Below, piece after piece: positions 56,424-64,000 of a stretch of 64,000 bases of DNA. A program made the translations under genes and the position numbers. Each line of letters begins with the position of its first letter. Positions within the stretch are counted from its first letter, which is position 1. Source of the stretch: Sporosarcina ureae DSM 2281 (GTDB taxonomy: Bacteria; Bacillota; Bacilli; Bacillales_A; Planococcaceae). The stretch is from contig NZ_AUDQ01000007.1 in NCBI RefSeq assembly GCF_000425545.1, positions 1 to 64,000 on the forward strand, written 5' to 3'. The notes under the pieces were generated by a model, which was not told where the DNA came from, ran no database searches, and saw only the letters and a program-made list of their open reading frames with translations.

Positions 56424-58424
56424 TTGATTAATTACGATTTACTGTTGAATACTACGCACTATGAATTAATCCATCATCAAAATATTGCCAATAAAATTGA
56501 CCACTTCCAAGTAATCGTCATCTATGATCCACAACCTAACTTTTTTGACTATAACTACTTAATCAATTTTCCGTGTGAAAAAGTACGAAAAAAAGTAGCA
56601 ACGAATCACATTTTTCCAAGAGTGAAAAACGAGACGTTCATCGTCCGACAGCACAACTACGATGAAAATTTTCAATTATTTTTCAAATTGCGTCTGCGGG
56701 CCAGATATGAAATGTTAGCGAAAGTGACAGAATTCATGACAGCTAAATTTTTTAGTACTTATGAGAGTCATCTCACACCATTACTTGAAAATAAGCCTAC
56801 TCTCAAATGGGAAATAATAAATAAATTATACAATAAATACGCAAAGATGCTGAATACAACCGCTTGGCTAAATGATGAGGAATCATGGAGTGTATTTAGT
56901 TCGTGGTACAAAACATATTTAATCAATCATACCGTGAATGAAATGATTAAAATTCACGGCTACAACACACTAGATGCACTATCTAATGAAGAGTTGAACA
57001 AGTTATTTCTTGAAAGAATAAATACTAGCTTTGCTTCTAACGATAGTTTCCTAAATACATTCACAACAGACGTCAATGTCTATATAGAGCAAATGGTATC
57101 TGAAACACTTGCGGTTTTCGAGTTAGAAAAAGATTCAATGAAGCAAATTAATGAATTACTCGGCGTGAACAATCGGTTATCCGAGCATCAACCGATTGAA
57201 TCCACAGTAAAAACTAATAATCTCATAGTGATGAGCAACGCCATTTATCAATTCATCACAGAAGCTATTTCCAACCAAAAATTTACTTGTGAGCCAGATC
57301 AATGGCCACAGGCGACGATACGTAGTACGACGCTGACAGGTTCTTTGCAGCTACTTCCGCGTGAAGAGGATCGGACAGCAAGTCGTATGAATCAACTGCA
57401 TAACGATTCGAGGACGTTATCAGAAGTCGATGTGGACGTATTAGATTCCCTATGCCATATGTATTTGACGCAATTAGGGCAGGTAGGTGACCGCGTAGAA
57501 ATCCGCTTCGATGATCTGCTTACAATCCGTGGACTGAAGACAAAACTAGGAGGAACAGGTAGGCGCGGTGGCTATGAAAAAGAACAACGCATCCATGTGA
57601 TGAAAGCGCTTTCTATAATACGATCACTATGGATGGAATTAGAAACGGTCTTAGTATATGAACAAGGTAAACCTGTCAACAAGAAGATGCAAGGGCGTGC
57701 GTTCATTTTTACGAATGAAGACGGTAGTCTGTGCGAATTAAATGAAGAGTCATTACCCGAACGTCTATATGTAACGATTGGGGAAGTTTTTGATTCTTTC
57801 TTGCAAGGCACTGCCAGACAAGTAAAGTTATTACCGAATCAAGCGATCGAATTCAATCCGTATCAACGGAAATGGGAGAAAAAACTCATCCGTTATGTAA
57901 GCTGGCGTTGGCGTACTCAAGCACGAAAAGCAAGCTACTTGCAGCCGCATAAAATTAGTACATTACTCGAAAAAATCGGTATACAAATAGATTCACAGGC
58001 ACCTTCACGTATTCGGGACCGATTGGAGAAAGCCCTAGACCTATTGGAGGAAGAAGGCGTAATAACATTTTGGCAATACAATCAATGGAATGAAGATAGC
58101 ATGTCGAAGAAAGGCTGGTTGCGTATCTGGTTGGATGCTACGATCATCATCGCGCCACCTGACGAGATTGTCGGCTATTATCAGCCGATCGAGAGAAAGA
58201 AATCAATCAATTCACCAACTACTTTTTCCGTAGTGCAAAACAAAGAAGGAATTTGTAAGAATATTGGCAGTGATTTTAAAGAATGTCGCATCAACCGTGG
58301 TTTAACACTGAAGCAAGTATCCGAAGAGTTGAATATATCGACGTCCTATATAAGCAATATTGAACGAGGTGGAGCCTTACCGTCACAAACCGTCTATAAA
58401 AAGATGAAAGATTGGTTAAATTAA
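56424..58424 (+). CDS. Large unrecognised protein with C-terminal XRE HTH
   Basis: 666 residues. The N-terminal ~300 residues are AT-rich-coded, helical and match no family I know. The centre (~330-600) has a winged-helix-like, plasmid-Rep-like look: SEVDVDVLDSLCHMYLTQLG, RHVMKALSIIRSLW-type helix with GTGRRGGYEKEQRI before it, and RKWEKKLIRYVSWRWRTQAR. Residues ~612-664 form a clear HTH_3: FKECRINRGLTLKQVSEELN then ISTSYISNIERGGALPSQTV. TTG 56424 has GGAGGGG eight bases upstream. Base composition differs from the operon before it. A replication initiator remnant or a regulator of an acquired element are both possible. Confidence 0.75.
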   Translation: MINYDLLLNTTHYELIHHQNIANKIDHFQVIVIYDPQPNFFDYNYLINFPCEKVRKKVATNHIFPRVKNETFIVRQHNYDENFQLFFKLRLRARYEMLAKVTEFMTAKFFSTYESHLTPLLENKPTLKWEIINKLYNKYAKMLNTTAWLNDEESWSVFSSWYKTYLINHTVNEMIKIHGYNTLDALSNEELNKLFLERINTSFASNDSFLNTFTTDVNVYIEQMVSETLAVFELEKDSMKQINELLGVNNRLSEHQPIESTVKTNNLIVMSNAIYQFITEAISNQKFTCEPDQWPQATIRSTTLTGSLQLLPREEDRTASRMNQLHNDSRTLSEVDVDVLDSLCHMYLTQLGQVGDRVEIRFDDLLTIRGLKTKLGGTGRRGGYEKEQRIHVMKALSIIRSLWMELETVLVYEQGKPVNKKMQGRAFIFTNEDGSLCELNEESLPERLYVTIGEVFDSFLQGTARQVKLLPNQAIEFNPYQRKWEKKLIRYVSWRWRTQARKASYLQPHKISTLLEKIGIQIDSQAPSRIRDRLEKALDLLEEEGVITFWQYNQWNEDSMSKKGWLRIWLDATIIIAPPDEIVGYYQPIERKKSINSPTTFSVVQNKEGICKNIGSDFKECRINRGLTLKQVSEELNISTSYISNIERGGALPSQTVYKKMKDWLN

Positions 58425-58484
58425 GTTGGTATTACTGAATACGTGTCAGCTTAATTCAATTTCGAAATTATTTTTTTAAAAACC

Positions 58485-58687
58485 GAACATACAAACGCTA
58501 TACTAGTGTTATACTAAGCAAAGCTCATTTTTTGTCGAGCTTTGCTTTCTTTTATCGACAAAAGTAATAAGTAGAGAACATTAAATTCTTAAGAAACCTG
58601 GTTCCAAATAATCCTTCTTACTTTACTATTATTCGCATCATGTAAATTAGCACGCCATAAATATCACACGTGCAGCAATCAAGGAAG
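58485..58687 (+). repeat. Duplicated intergenic element, copy 1
   Basis: Block a, CGAACATACAAACGCTATAC followed by TAGTGTTATACTAAGCA; block b ~100 bases later with GGTTCCAAATAATCCTT and ending AATCAAGGA. Copy 2 repeats both blocks in the same order with 26 fewer bases between; the extra bases in copy 1 are the GCAAAGCTC hairpin. Confidence 0.75.
58516..58555 (+). terminator. Terminator downstream of the large HTH gene
   Basis: AAGCAAAGCTC pairs with GAGCTTTGCTT, then TCTTTT. 92 bases after the stop codon. Confidence 0.75.
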
Positions 58688-58920
58688 GGAGATCCTGGAG
58701 AGCAACAGTAATATCATGCATAGAGCTCGGTTGATAGGTAGGAGAATGTACTTAAATGTCGTGATTCTATGTATTCAATGTGCAGGTGGAATTTCTGTAA
58801 AGGAATAATAGATTTGCTGAGCAACACTGGCAAGGTGTATTTAAGCCGGTTTTGCTTATCAATTTATAAAACGTTATTTGAAGATAAAAGATCAGTAAAT
58901 ATATAAACAAAAACAAAGCA

Positions 58921-59096
58921 CGAACATACAAGCGCTATACAAGTGATATACTAGGCAGGGTTTATATTCATAAGTAAGGCTAAACGTAGTATGTAATCTT
59001 AGTGAACATGGTTCCAAATAATCCTTGTTTATACAGTGTTCCACGCACCATATTATCTAACAAACATCGACTATCGCACGTAAAATAATCAAGGAC
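58921..59096 (+). repeat. Duplicated intergenic element, copy 2
   Basis: Block a is CGAACATACAAGCGCTATAC followed by AAGTGATATACTAGGCA; block b has GGTTCCAAATAATCCTTG and ends AATCAAGGA. TCCTTG near the start of block b can pair with CAAGGA at its end, enclosing ~75 bases. Confidence 0.75.
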
Positions 59097-59516
59097 GAGA
59101 TCTTCGAATACATAAACAAGGAGATTAAGCAGATTATTGAGAAAGCCCATCAATTAACTGGAAGAGAAGGGGCCGTCAGATTTTTGTCGATAGGATAATC
59201 GGTATGAAAAGTATATGACGATGACTTTACATGTCAAAAGCCTATAAAAGTGATAGGTTGATGGATTAAGCATTACGTTAAAGAGTGCTTATAAATGACT
59301 GGTCGAGTTAAGCTAGTATGATTGATCATCAAGCAAGATAGTAAAACGGCATATAAAATGCAAAGCAGGAACAAAACAATAAATAGTGTTTGCCGAAGAA
59401 AATTAATGACAAACACATAAATAATACAGAAACATCGTAAAGCTTGAAGTAAACTTGTTAAGCAATTATAATAAATCGAGCGCTTAATTCATCTAAAAAA
59501 GCGCTGATATCTCACT

Positions 59517-59593
<77 letters not shown>

Positions 59594-59621
59594 ATTCTAC
59601 TCTCCATGTGTCCTTCTCGCG

Positions 59622-59996
59622 CTAGCTTTCTAAGCGGTTCTTATGATCTTTAGTTTTGATGTGTTCAAAGTCGATATGTCCTACACTGTACTCAATGACA
59701 TCGTTAATGAATAGCTTGTGATCTTTTGCCAGCTGTTTAACGGATTCCAATAATTCTTTATCGTACGTCGTTTTGTACTGGATTCGATCTGTTGGACGTA
59801 AATTCTTATCGTACTCAATAACTCCTGTGGCTAATACGTTCCACAATCCATTTTCCAATAAATAATTGCTATATGTATCATGTTCTTCAGATAAATCTTC
59901 TAATTGCTGTAAAATCTCTTGACTGATATTCGTGCGGAATTTAATCCGTGTTTCATCTGTCGTTTGAATCATTTTTCCGTTCACTAATTTCCACAT
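59622..59996 (-). CDS. Small protein with two ribbon-helix-helix-like repeats
   Basis: 124 residues. Two segments align with each other: RTNISQEILQQLEDLSEEHD (then TYSNYLLENGL) and KTTYDKELLESVKQLAKDHK (then LFINDVIEYSV). Each has the strand-helix-helix pattern of a RHH DNA-binding unit, so this looks like a fused RHH dimer. Similar Bacillus proteins are often labelled rRNA methyltransferase without visible methyltransferase motifs; none is seen here. ATG at 59996 has AAGGAGG upstream. 43 bases downstream of the isomerase gene, same strand. Confidence 0.75.
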   Translation of the reverse strand: MWKLVNGKMIQTTDETRIKFRTNISQEILQQLEDLSEEHDTYSNYLLENGLWNVLATGVIEYDKNLRPTDRIQYKTTYDKELLESVKQLAKDHKLFINDVIEYSVGHIDFEHIKTKDHKNRLES

Positions 59997-60039
59997 TGTC
60001 ATTTCCTCCTTAGATATGAAAAACTCGCAAATAGTACAT

Positions 60040-61071
60040 TCACGAGTTAATCTTTTGTAATCGATCTGTTTGTTGTAACGCCCGGATATTCGCAGAGCCC
60101 GTTGCAAACATCGCCATGCGTAATTCTAGTTCGCGAACTTCCATTGTTTGGAAAACGTTTTCAGCTGATATAGTTGCTTCTTCTAAAATCGCTCGACCAA
60201 AACCGACAAAATCTGCGCCTAACGCGATACATTTTGCAGCGTCGACACCTGTATGAAGTCCACCACTTGCTACTAATAACTTATCGTTCATATGAGGTTT
60301 AACTAGCTGTAGTGAATCTGCCGTTCGAATTCCCCATTCGCTAAATGCTGCTGCCGCTTGCTGTTTAATCGGTGTCGTGCGGTATTTCTCTACTTGACTC
60401 CAAGATGTTCCCCCTGCACCAGCTACATCAATGAAAGACACACCGATATCCAAGAGCTTCTTAGCGGTTTGACCATCTATTCCCCATCCCACTTCTTTAA
60501 TGCCGACAGGAACCGATAATTCATTGCATAATTTCTCGATTTTACATAATAAATTACTGAAATTCGTATTACCTTCAGGTTGAATGACTTCCTGTAATAC
60601 ATTTATGTGCAATACTAATGCATCTGCATCGGTATAATCGATAATTTGACGACATTCGTCTGCAGAAAAACCATAATTCAATTGCACTGCACCTAAATTT
60701 GCGATAATGGGAGCCGTTGGAGCATATTTTCGTAATGCAAATGAAGGACGGAATGCTTTACTCTCTATTAAAGCGCGTGTCGAACCTAACGCCAGTGCCC
60801 AGCCTCTTTGTTCTGCAGCAAATGCTAGATTCCGGTTAATCGTTTCCGCAAAATCCGCACCACCGGTCATCGAACTCACTAAAAAAGGTGTTTTGCATGA
60901 TTTATTTAGAAAATTTTGCTCCATATTGATATCGTCAAATGATAATTCAGGTAAGGCATTATGCAGAAATTCATACCGCTCCAAACCTGTCGTAATCGCA
61001 TTTCCAGTCACATGTTCTTCCAACACGATTTGAATATGCTGTGCTTTCCGGTCATTCAGTTGCTTGCCCAT
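60040..61071 (-). CDS. fni: Type 2 isopentenyl-diphosphate δ-isomerase
   Basis: 343 residues, FMN-dependent enzyme that interconverts IPP and DMAPP. Motifs: TPFLVSSMTGGADFAETINR, ALGSTRALIE, HINVLQEVIQPEGNTNF, the FMN loop DVAGAGGTSWSQVE and GLHTGVDAAKCIALGADFVG. It supplies DMAPP to the same pathway that would feed the phytoene/squalene synthase at 14.8 kb, although not linked. GATAGGAG precedes the ATG. Confidence 0.95.
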   Translation of the reverse strand: MGKQLNDRKAQHIQIVLEEHVTGNAITTGLERYEFLHNALPELSFDDINMEQNFLNKSCKTPFLVSSMTGGADFAETINRNLAFAAEQRGWALALGSTRALIESKAFRPSFALRKYAPTAPIIANLGAVQLNYGFSADECRQIIDYTDADALVLHINVLQEVIQPEGNTNFSNLLCKIEKLCNELSVPVGIKEVGWGIDGQTAKKLLDIGVSFIDVAGAGGTSWSQVEKYRTTPIKQQAAAAFSEWGIRTADSLQLVKPHMNDKLLVASGGLHTGVDAAKCIALGADFVGFGRAILEEATISAENVFQTMEVRELELRMAMFATGSANIRALQQTDRLQKINS

Positions 61072-61161
61072 GATATTAACTCCTATCTACTAGTAAACCC
61101 ATTTTTATATTAGTCGGTTACTATGAATTATAGCTGTTCTACTTCGATTACACAAAATATA

Positions 61162-61193
61162 AAAAAGCTCTGATATAAAATCGGAGCTTTGTA
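61162..61193 (-). terminator. Terminator of the modABC operon
   Basis: Read on the minus strand, AAAGCTC pairs with GAGCTTT followed by TTTT. Lies just after the modC stop. Confidence 0.7.
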
Positions 61194-61197
61194 CGTT

Positions 61198-61866
61198 TTA
61201 AAATGTTGAAACTAGATGTTTTTTCCACTTTTCATCCGTTATTTGTCCTTGATCAAGATAAATAATACGGTCACCTAGGCGTTCTGCTTCGTCAAGATCA
61301 TGAGTTACAATAATGAACGGAATTTTCCACATGGCATGTAAACGTAAGAGCTCATCTTGACACTGTTTCCGCGTTTCTTTATCGAGAGCAGACAACGGTT
61401 CATCCAGCAATAACACGGAAGGTTGGGTAGCAAGTGCTCTAGCCAACCCTACACGCTGTTTTTCTCCGCCTGAAATCTGGTGGGGATACTTCTGTAGTAA
61501 ATGCTCAATTCCTAGTACTTGAAGTAACTCCCAAATCATTTTGTTGCTTTCTTTTCGCTCATTCTTTTTCACGCCGAACCAAATATTCTTCTCCACCGTC
61601 ATATGTGGAAATAATGCATAGTCTTGAAATAAATAACCGATTTGACGATCGCGAGCAGGCATTGGTTTTTCACCCGTTTCAAAAAAAGTACGTTCATTCG
61701 AATGAATCATCCCGTGATCCGGCTGTGCAAGCCCCGCAATATAGTTCAATATCGTCGTTTTACCAGAGCCGGATGGGCCGACTAACACCAGGATTTCATT
61801 GCACATTTCAAAATGAATGTTCATTTCATAATGCGCGAGTTGTTTATTGATTTCCACATGTAGCAT
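61198..61866 (-). CDS. modC: Molybdate ABC transporter ATP-binding protein
   Basis: 222 residues: Walker A GPSGSGKTTIL, Q-loop YLFQDYALFPHMTVEKNI, signature ISGGEKQRVGLARAL, Walker B VLLLDEPLSALD and switch His in IIVTHDLDEAERLG. It lacks the C-terminal MOP domain of E. coli ModC, as usual in Firmicutes. Third gene of the operon after modA and modB. Confidence 0.92.
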   Translation of the reverse strand: MLHVEINKQLAHYEMNIHFEMCNEILVLVGPSGSGKTTILNYIAGLAQPDHGMIHSNERTFFETGEKPMPARDRQIGYLFQDYALFPHMTVEKNIWFGVKKNERKESNKMIWELLQVLGIEHLLQKYPHQISGGEKQRVGLARALATQPSVLLLDEPLSALDKETRKQCQDELLRLHAMWKIPFIIVTHDLDEAERLGDRIIYLDQGQITDEKWKKHLVSTF

Positions 61867-61884
61867 GTCAAATCCCCCTTACCC

Positions 61885-62568
61885 TCAAGACTTCGTAAAA
61901 CGCCTAATATTGCGCTTGCTCCACCAATTCACCCATAAAATCAAACTAAATCCGAATGTAATGATGATCACTACCCAAAACGTCGCTTTTTCCATCTGTC
62001 CCGACTCTACGGCGAAATAAATCGCCATCGGAATCGTGTCGGTTTTACCTGGTATGTACCCTACAAGCATTAAAGTAGCACCGAACTCTCCTAGACCTCT
62101 TGCGAATGACAGCACCAACCCTGCCAGTAAACCAGGCCAAGCAAGCGGGAATACGACTGACCAGAACACGCGCCATTCCGAAGCACCCATCGTACGCGCA
62201 GCATTTGATAATCGTTCATCGAGACTTTCAAATGCTGCCGCTGCGCTTTGATACATTAAAGGAAACGATACGACAATCGAAGCAATAACAGCGCCAATCC
62301 ACGTAAAGACGATTTGAAAATCGAACCATTCGAGTAACCAACTGCCGATCCAGCCCTTTTTACCGAATAAAATGAGTAAACCGAAGCCGACGACGGTCGG
62401 TGGTAACACGAGAGGCAATAAAAACAATGCTTCCAATATGCTTTTTCCGAAAAAATCACGCTTCGCAAGTAAGTACGCAATGAACACACCAGCTACAAAA
62501 ACAAAGAAAGTGGAGATAGCAGCTACTTTCAGAGATAATAATAAAGGTGAATAATCCATATCGAGCAA
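61885..62568 (-). CDS. modB: Molybdate ABC transporter permease
   Basis: 227 residues with five to six membrane helices: LFLLPLVLPPTVVGFGLLIL, and the ATPase-contact loop ARTMGASEWRVFWSVVFPLA then SFARGLGEFGATLMLVGYIP, typical of ModB/CysT. The TTG at 62568 lies five bases after GGGGGAG; ATG at 62559 is too far from it. Co-transcribed with modA (18-base gap). Confidence 0.92.
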   Translation of the reverse strand: MLDMDYSPLLLSLKVAAISTFFVFVAGVFIAYLLAKRDFFGKSILEALFLLPLVLPPTVVGFGLLILFGKKGWIGSWLLEWFDFQIVFTWIGAVIASIVVSFPLMYQSAAAAFESLDERLSNAARTMGASEWRVFWSVVFPLAWPGLLAGLVLSFARGLGEFGATLMLVGYIPGKTDTIPMAIYFAVESGQMEKATFWVVIIITFGFSLILWVNWWSKRNIRRFTKS

Positions 62569-62586
62569 ACTTTCTCCCCCTTTCCT

Positions 62587-63384
62587 TTACTTAAATCCAA
62601 ACTTCTGCAGCGTTTCTTTTCCTTCCTCACCAGTCAAATAGTCAAGGAATTGCTGTGCGGCATCCTGATGCTTAGATTCAGCAAACACAGCGCCCGGGTA
62701 CACGATCGGCTCATGCCAAACTGCATTTGCTTCTGCTAAGACTTTTACATCATCCGTAATGAATGCATCACTTGAATACACGACACCGTAATCTGCGTTA
62801 CCCATTTCCACATGTGTCAGTACTTGACGTACGTCTGAGCCAAGAACTAATTTTTCTTGCAAAGACTCCCAGAGATCCAAGCTTTCAAGTGTCTCTTTCG
62901 TATAGCGACCCACTGGCACCGATTCCGGCTCACCAACTGCTAAATGATCGAGTGCTGCTGGATCTATGTCTTCAAAAGAGGAAATCGTCCGATTAGAATC
63001 TTTATGTGTAATTAATACGAGTGCGTTTTCAGTAAAATCTTTTCTTGACTCCTTGACGAGTAACTCTTTATCTTCCATATCATTCATATCTTTTGAACTA
63101 GCAGACAAGAATACGTCAGACGGTGCGCCATTTTCAATAGTCGTTGCCAATTTCCCCGAGCTGCCAAAGTTGTATGTCACCGTAATGCCTTCATGCGCTT
63201 CTTCAAATGGTCCTTTTAACTCTTCCAATACATCCGTCAAACTGGCCGCAGCAGATATTAATAATTCAGCTTCAGGTTTCTCGCGATCCACTGCGCCTGA
63301 TTTCTCCGTTTCATTCGTATCTGAACATCCTACAAGCAAAACGGTTAGTGAAATGAACAGAGTGAAAAATGAAAAACGTTTCAT
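62587..63384 (-). CDS. modA: Molybdate-binding lipoprotein
   Basis: 265 residues: lipobox LVGC (Cys near 20), then ELLISAAASLTDVLEELKGP, VTYNFGSSGKLATTIENGAP, DVFLSASSKDM and DYGVVYSSDAF. Binds molybdate (or tungstate) outside and hands it to ModB. First gene of the minus-strand operon; its promoter region holds the 10-bp repeats. Confidence 0.95.
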   Translation of the reverse strand: MKRFSFFTLFISLTVLLVGCSDTNETEKSGAVDREKPEAELLISAAASLTDVLEELKGPFEEAHEGITVTYNFGSSGKLATTIENGAPSDVFLSASSKDMNDMEDKELLVKESRKDFTENALVLITHKDSNRTISSFEDIDPAALDHLAVGEPESVPVGRYTKETLESLDLWESLQEKLVLGSDVRQVLTHVEMGNADYGVVYSSDAFITDDVKVLAEANAVWHEPIVYPGAVFAESKHQDAAQQFLDYLTGEEGKETLQKFGFK

Positions 63385-63414
63385 TATGTAGTACCCCCTA
63401 CTTCCCTGTTAACT

Positions 63415-63454
63415 ATAACTAAATATATCTAAACATAACTAGTTATATCTAGAA
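63415..63454. promoter_or_regulatory. Four tandem 10-bp repeats between modA and its regulator
   Basis: ATAACTAAAT, ATATCTAAAC, ATAACTAGTT and ATATCTAGAA follow each other without gap, consensus ATAWCTARNN. The period is one helical turn. They lie 31-70 bases upstream of the modA start and ~90 bases from the divergent regulator start. Likely the regulator binding site. Confidence 0.72.
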
Positions 63455-63544
63455 TCATCATATTATGCTTTATAAAGCTTGTCAATTTTGCAATTATGGA
63501 TGATATGTTAGAAGATAGATGTACTATTTGTGGAGGGTTGAGAC

Positions 63545-64000
63545 ATGACAAATTTAGAAAATGATATCTCCTATACGACCGATGAAATCGCTCAATTGTT
63601 GAAAGTGTCGAAATTAACAGTGTATGACATTATTAAAAAAGGAGAAATCCGAGCCTATCGCGTGGGACGTCAAATGCGTGTCGATGCCGTAGATTTGACA
63701 GCATATAAAGAACGACTGAAAAGCGGCGGCGAATCGGCAACGGCGCCCACGACTTCAGTGATTTCACAAGTCGCTGCTTCAGAAACGGTTACAGACAGCC
63801 ACGTCATCATTAGCGGGCAAGATTTGAGTCTGGACATCGTAGCTAGTCATGTAGAAGAATCGGGACTCTATCGACCGTTGCGATCATTCTCCGGCAGCTT
63901 GAATAGCTTGATCAAGATGTATCAAGGACAAGCCGACATCGTCAGTACGCATTTATTTGACGGAGAAACCGGTGAATATAATTTGCCATATATTAAACGG
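63545..64000 (+). CDS. HTH/PBP-like regulator, probably molybdate-responsive (3' end missing)
   Basis: 152 codons visible, open to the window end. The N-terminal MerR/excisionase-type HTH reads YTTDEIAQLLKVSKLTVYDI then IKKGEIRAYRVGRQMRVDAV. After a Ser/Thr-rich linker a periplasmic-binding-like domain begins (IISGQDLSLDIVASHVEESG, FSGSLNSLIKMYQGQADIVS). This domain pair is known next to molybdate transporter genes, where it is thought to sense molybdate or the cofactor. GGAGGG precedes ATG 63545. Divergent from modABC. Confidence 0.9.
   Translation, partial: MTNLENDISYTTDEIAQLLKVSKLTVYDIIKKGEIRAYRVGRQMRVDAVDLTAYKERLKSGGESATAPTTSVISQVAASETVTDSHVIISGQDLSLDIVASHVEESGLYRPLRSFSGSLNSLIKMYQGQADIVSTHLFDGETGEYNLPYIKR

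Noticed and set aside
56424-58424. Calling the large HTH protein a plasmid replication initiator outright
   Set aside because: Only a general winged-helix look in the centre; no firm Rep family motif, so left as unknown.

Overview
The window is chromosomal DNA from a low-to-middle GC, endospore-forming member of the Bacillales. The best fit is the Planococcaceae, in the Sporosarcina neighbourhood. The evidence is strong AGGAGG ribosome sites with frequent GTG/TTG starts, a GerW-type spore protein, and LexA, cre and CcpC boxes of the Bacillus type. There is also a conserved Bacillus-style block: ccdA, a thioredoxin, ccdC, a yneK homologue, aconitase, yneP, yneQ, yneR, plsY, parE and parC. I saw no rRNA, tRNA or CRISPR array. 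Genus is an inference from gene content, not from a marker comparison.

Layout. 1-0.35 kb: right end of an IS3-family element. 0.8-3.1 kb: amino-acid ABC importer. 3.4-8.2 kb: DUF305 membrane protein, catalase, small proteins, a decayed SRPBCC/ArsR pair and a GerW protein. 8.4-14.7 kb: AI-2E family transporter, MOSC protein, PepSY membrane protein and several pseudogenes, including an Rpn-type transposase with one nonsense codon. 14.8-19.7 kb: phytoene/squalene synthase, LytS/LytR two-component system and a CstA transporter with a cre site. 19.9-24.1 kb: XRE regulator with a palindromic operator, NRDE protein, DUF2087 regulator, flavin/PLP-oxidase fold protein and a LexA-controlled Y-family polymerase. 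24.3-33.9 kb: heterodimeric ABC exporter, cytochrome c/thiol-redox genes, the DUF1659-DUF2922-YvrJ trio, SCO1 protein, a transglycosylase, a GlsB-like protein and an isochorismatase. 34.2-43.8 kb: aconitase, thioesterase, plsY and topoisomerase IV. 44.2-56.3 kb: a 12-gene CoA-dependent catabolic operon. 56.4-61.1 kb: a large unrecognised HTH protein, a repeat-rich 1.2-kb gap, a double ribbon-helix-helix-like protein and type 2 IPP isomerase. 61.2-64.0 kb: modABC, divergent from a HTH/PBP-like regulator that runs off the window.

Most notable is the 44.2-56.3 kb operon. It pairs two acyl-CoA dehydrogenase subunits that split the usual key residues, two MaoC subunits of which only one keeps the catalytic Asp/His, and a thiolase-fold protein without the thiolase cysteine next to a DUF35 zinc-ribbon/OB protein. 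An aldehyde dehydrogenase, an ADP-forming acyl-CoA synthetase, an MFS transporter and both ETF subunits complete it. This is the architecture of actinobacterial and proteobacterial steroid side-chain removal by retro-aldol cleavage (FadE28/29, ChsH1/H2, Ltp2-DUF35), here in a Firmicute and without steroid-ring genes. The substrate is unknown.

Second is a pair of inverted tandem arrays with a strict 21-bp period (7 units near 32.8 kb, 14 units near 37.2 kb) that bracket the GlsB-like, isochorismatase and aconitase genes. Other regulatory DNA worth testing: four exact 10-bp tandem repeats between modA and its divergent regulator, a 14-bp perfect palindrome in front of the catabolic operon, and a duplicated ~200-bp element downstream of the large HTH protein.
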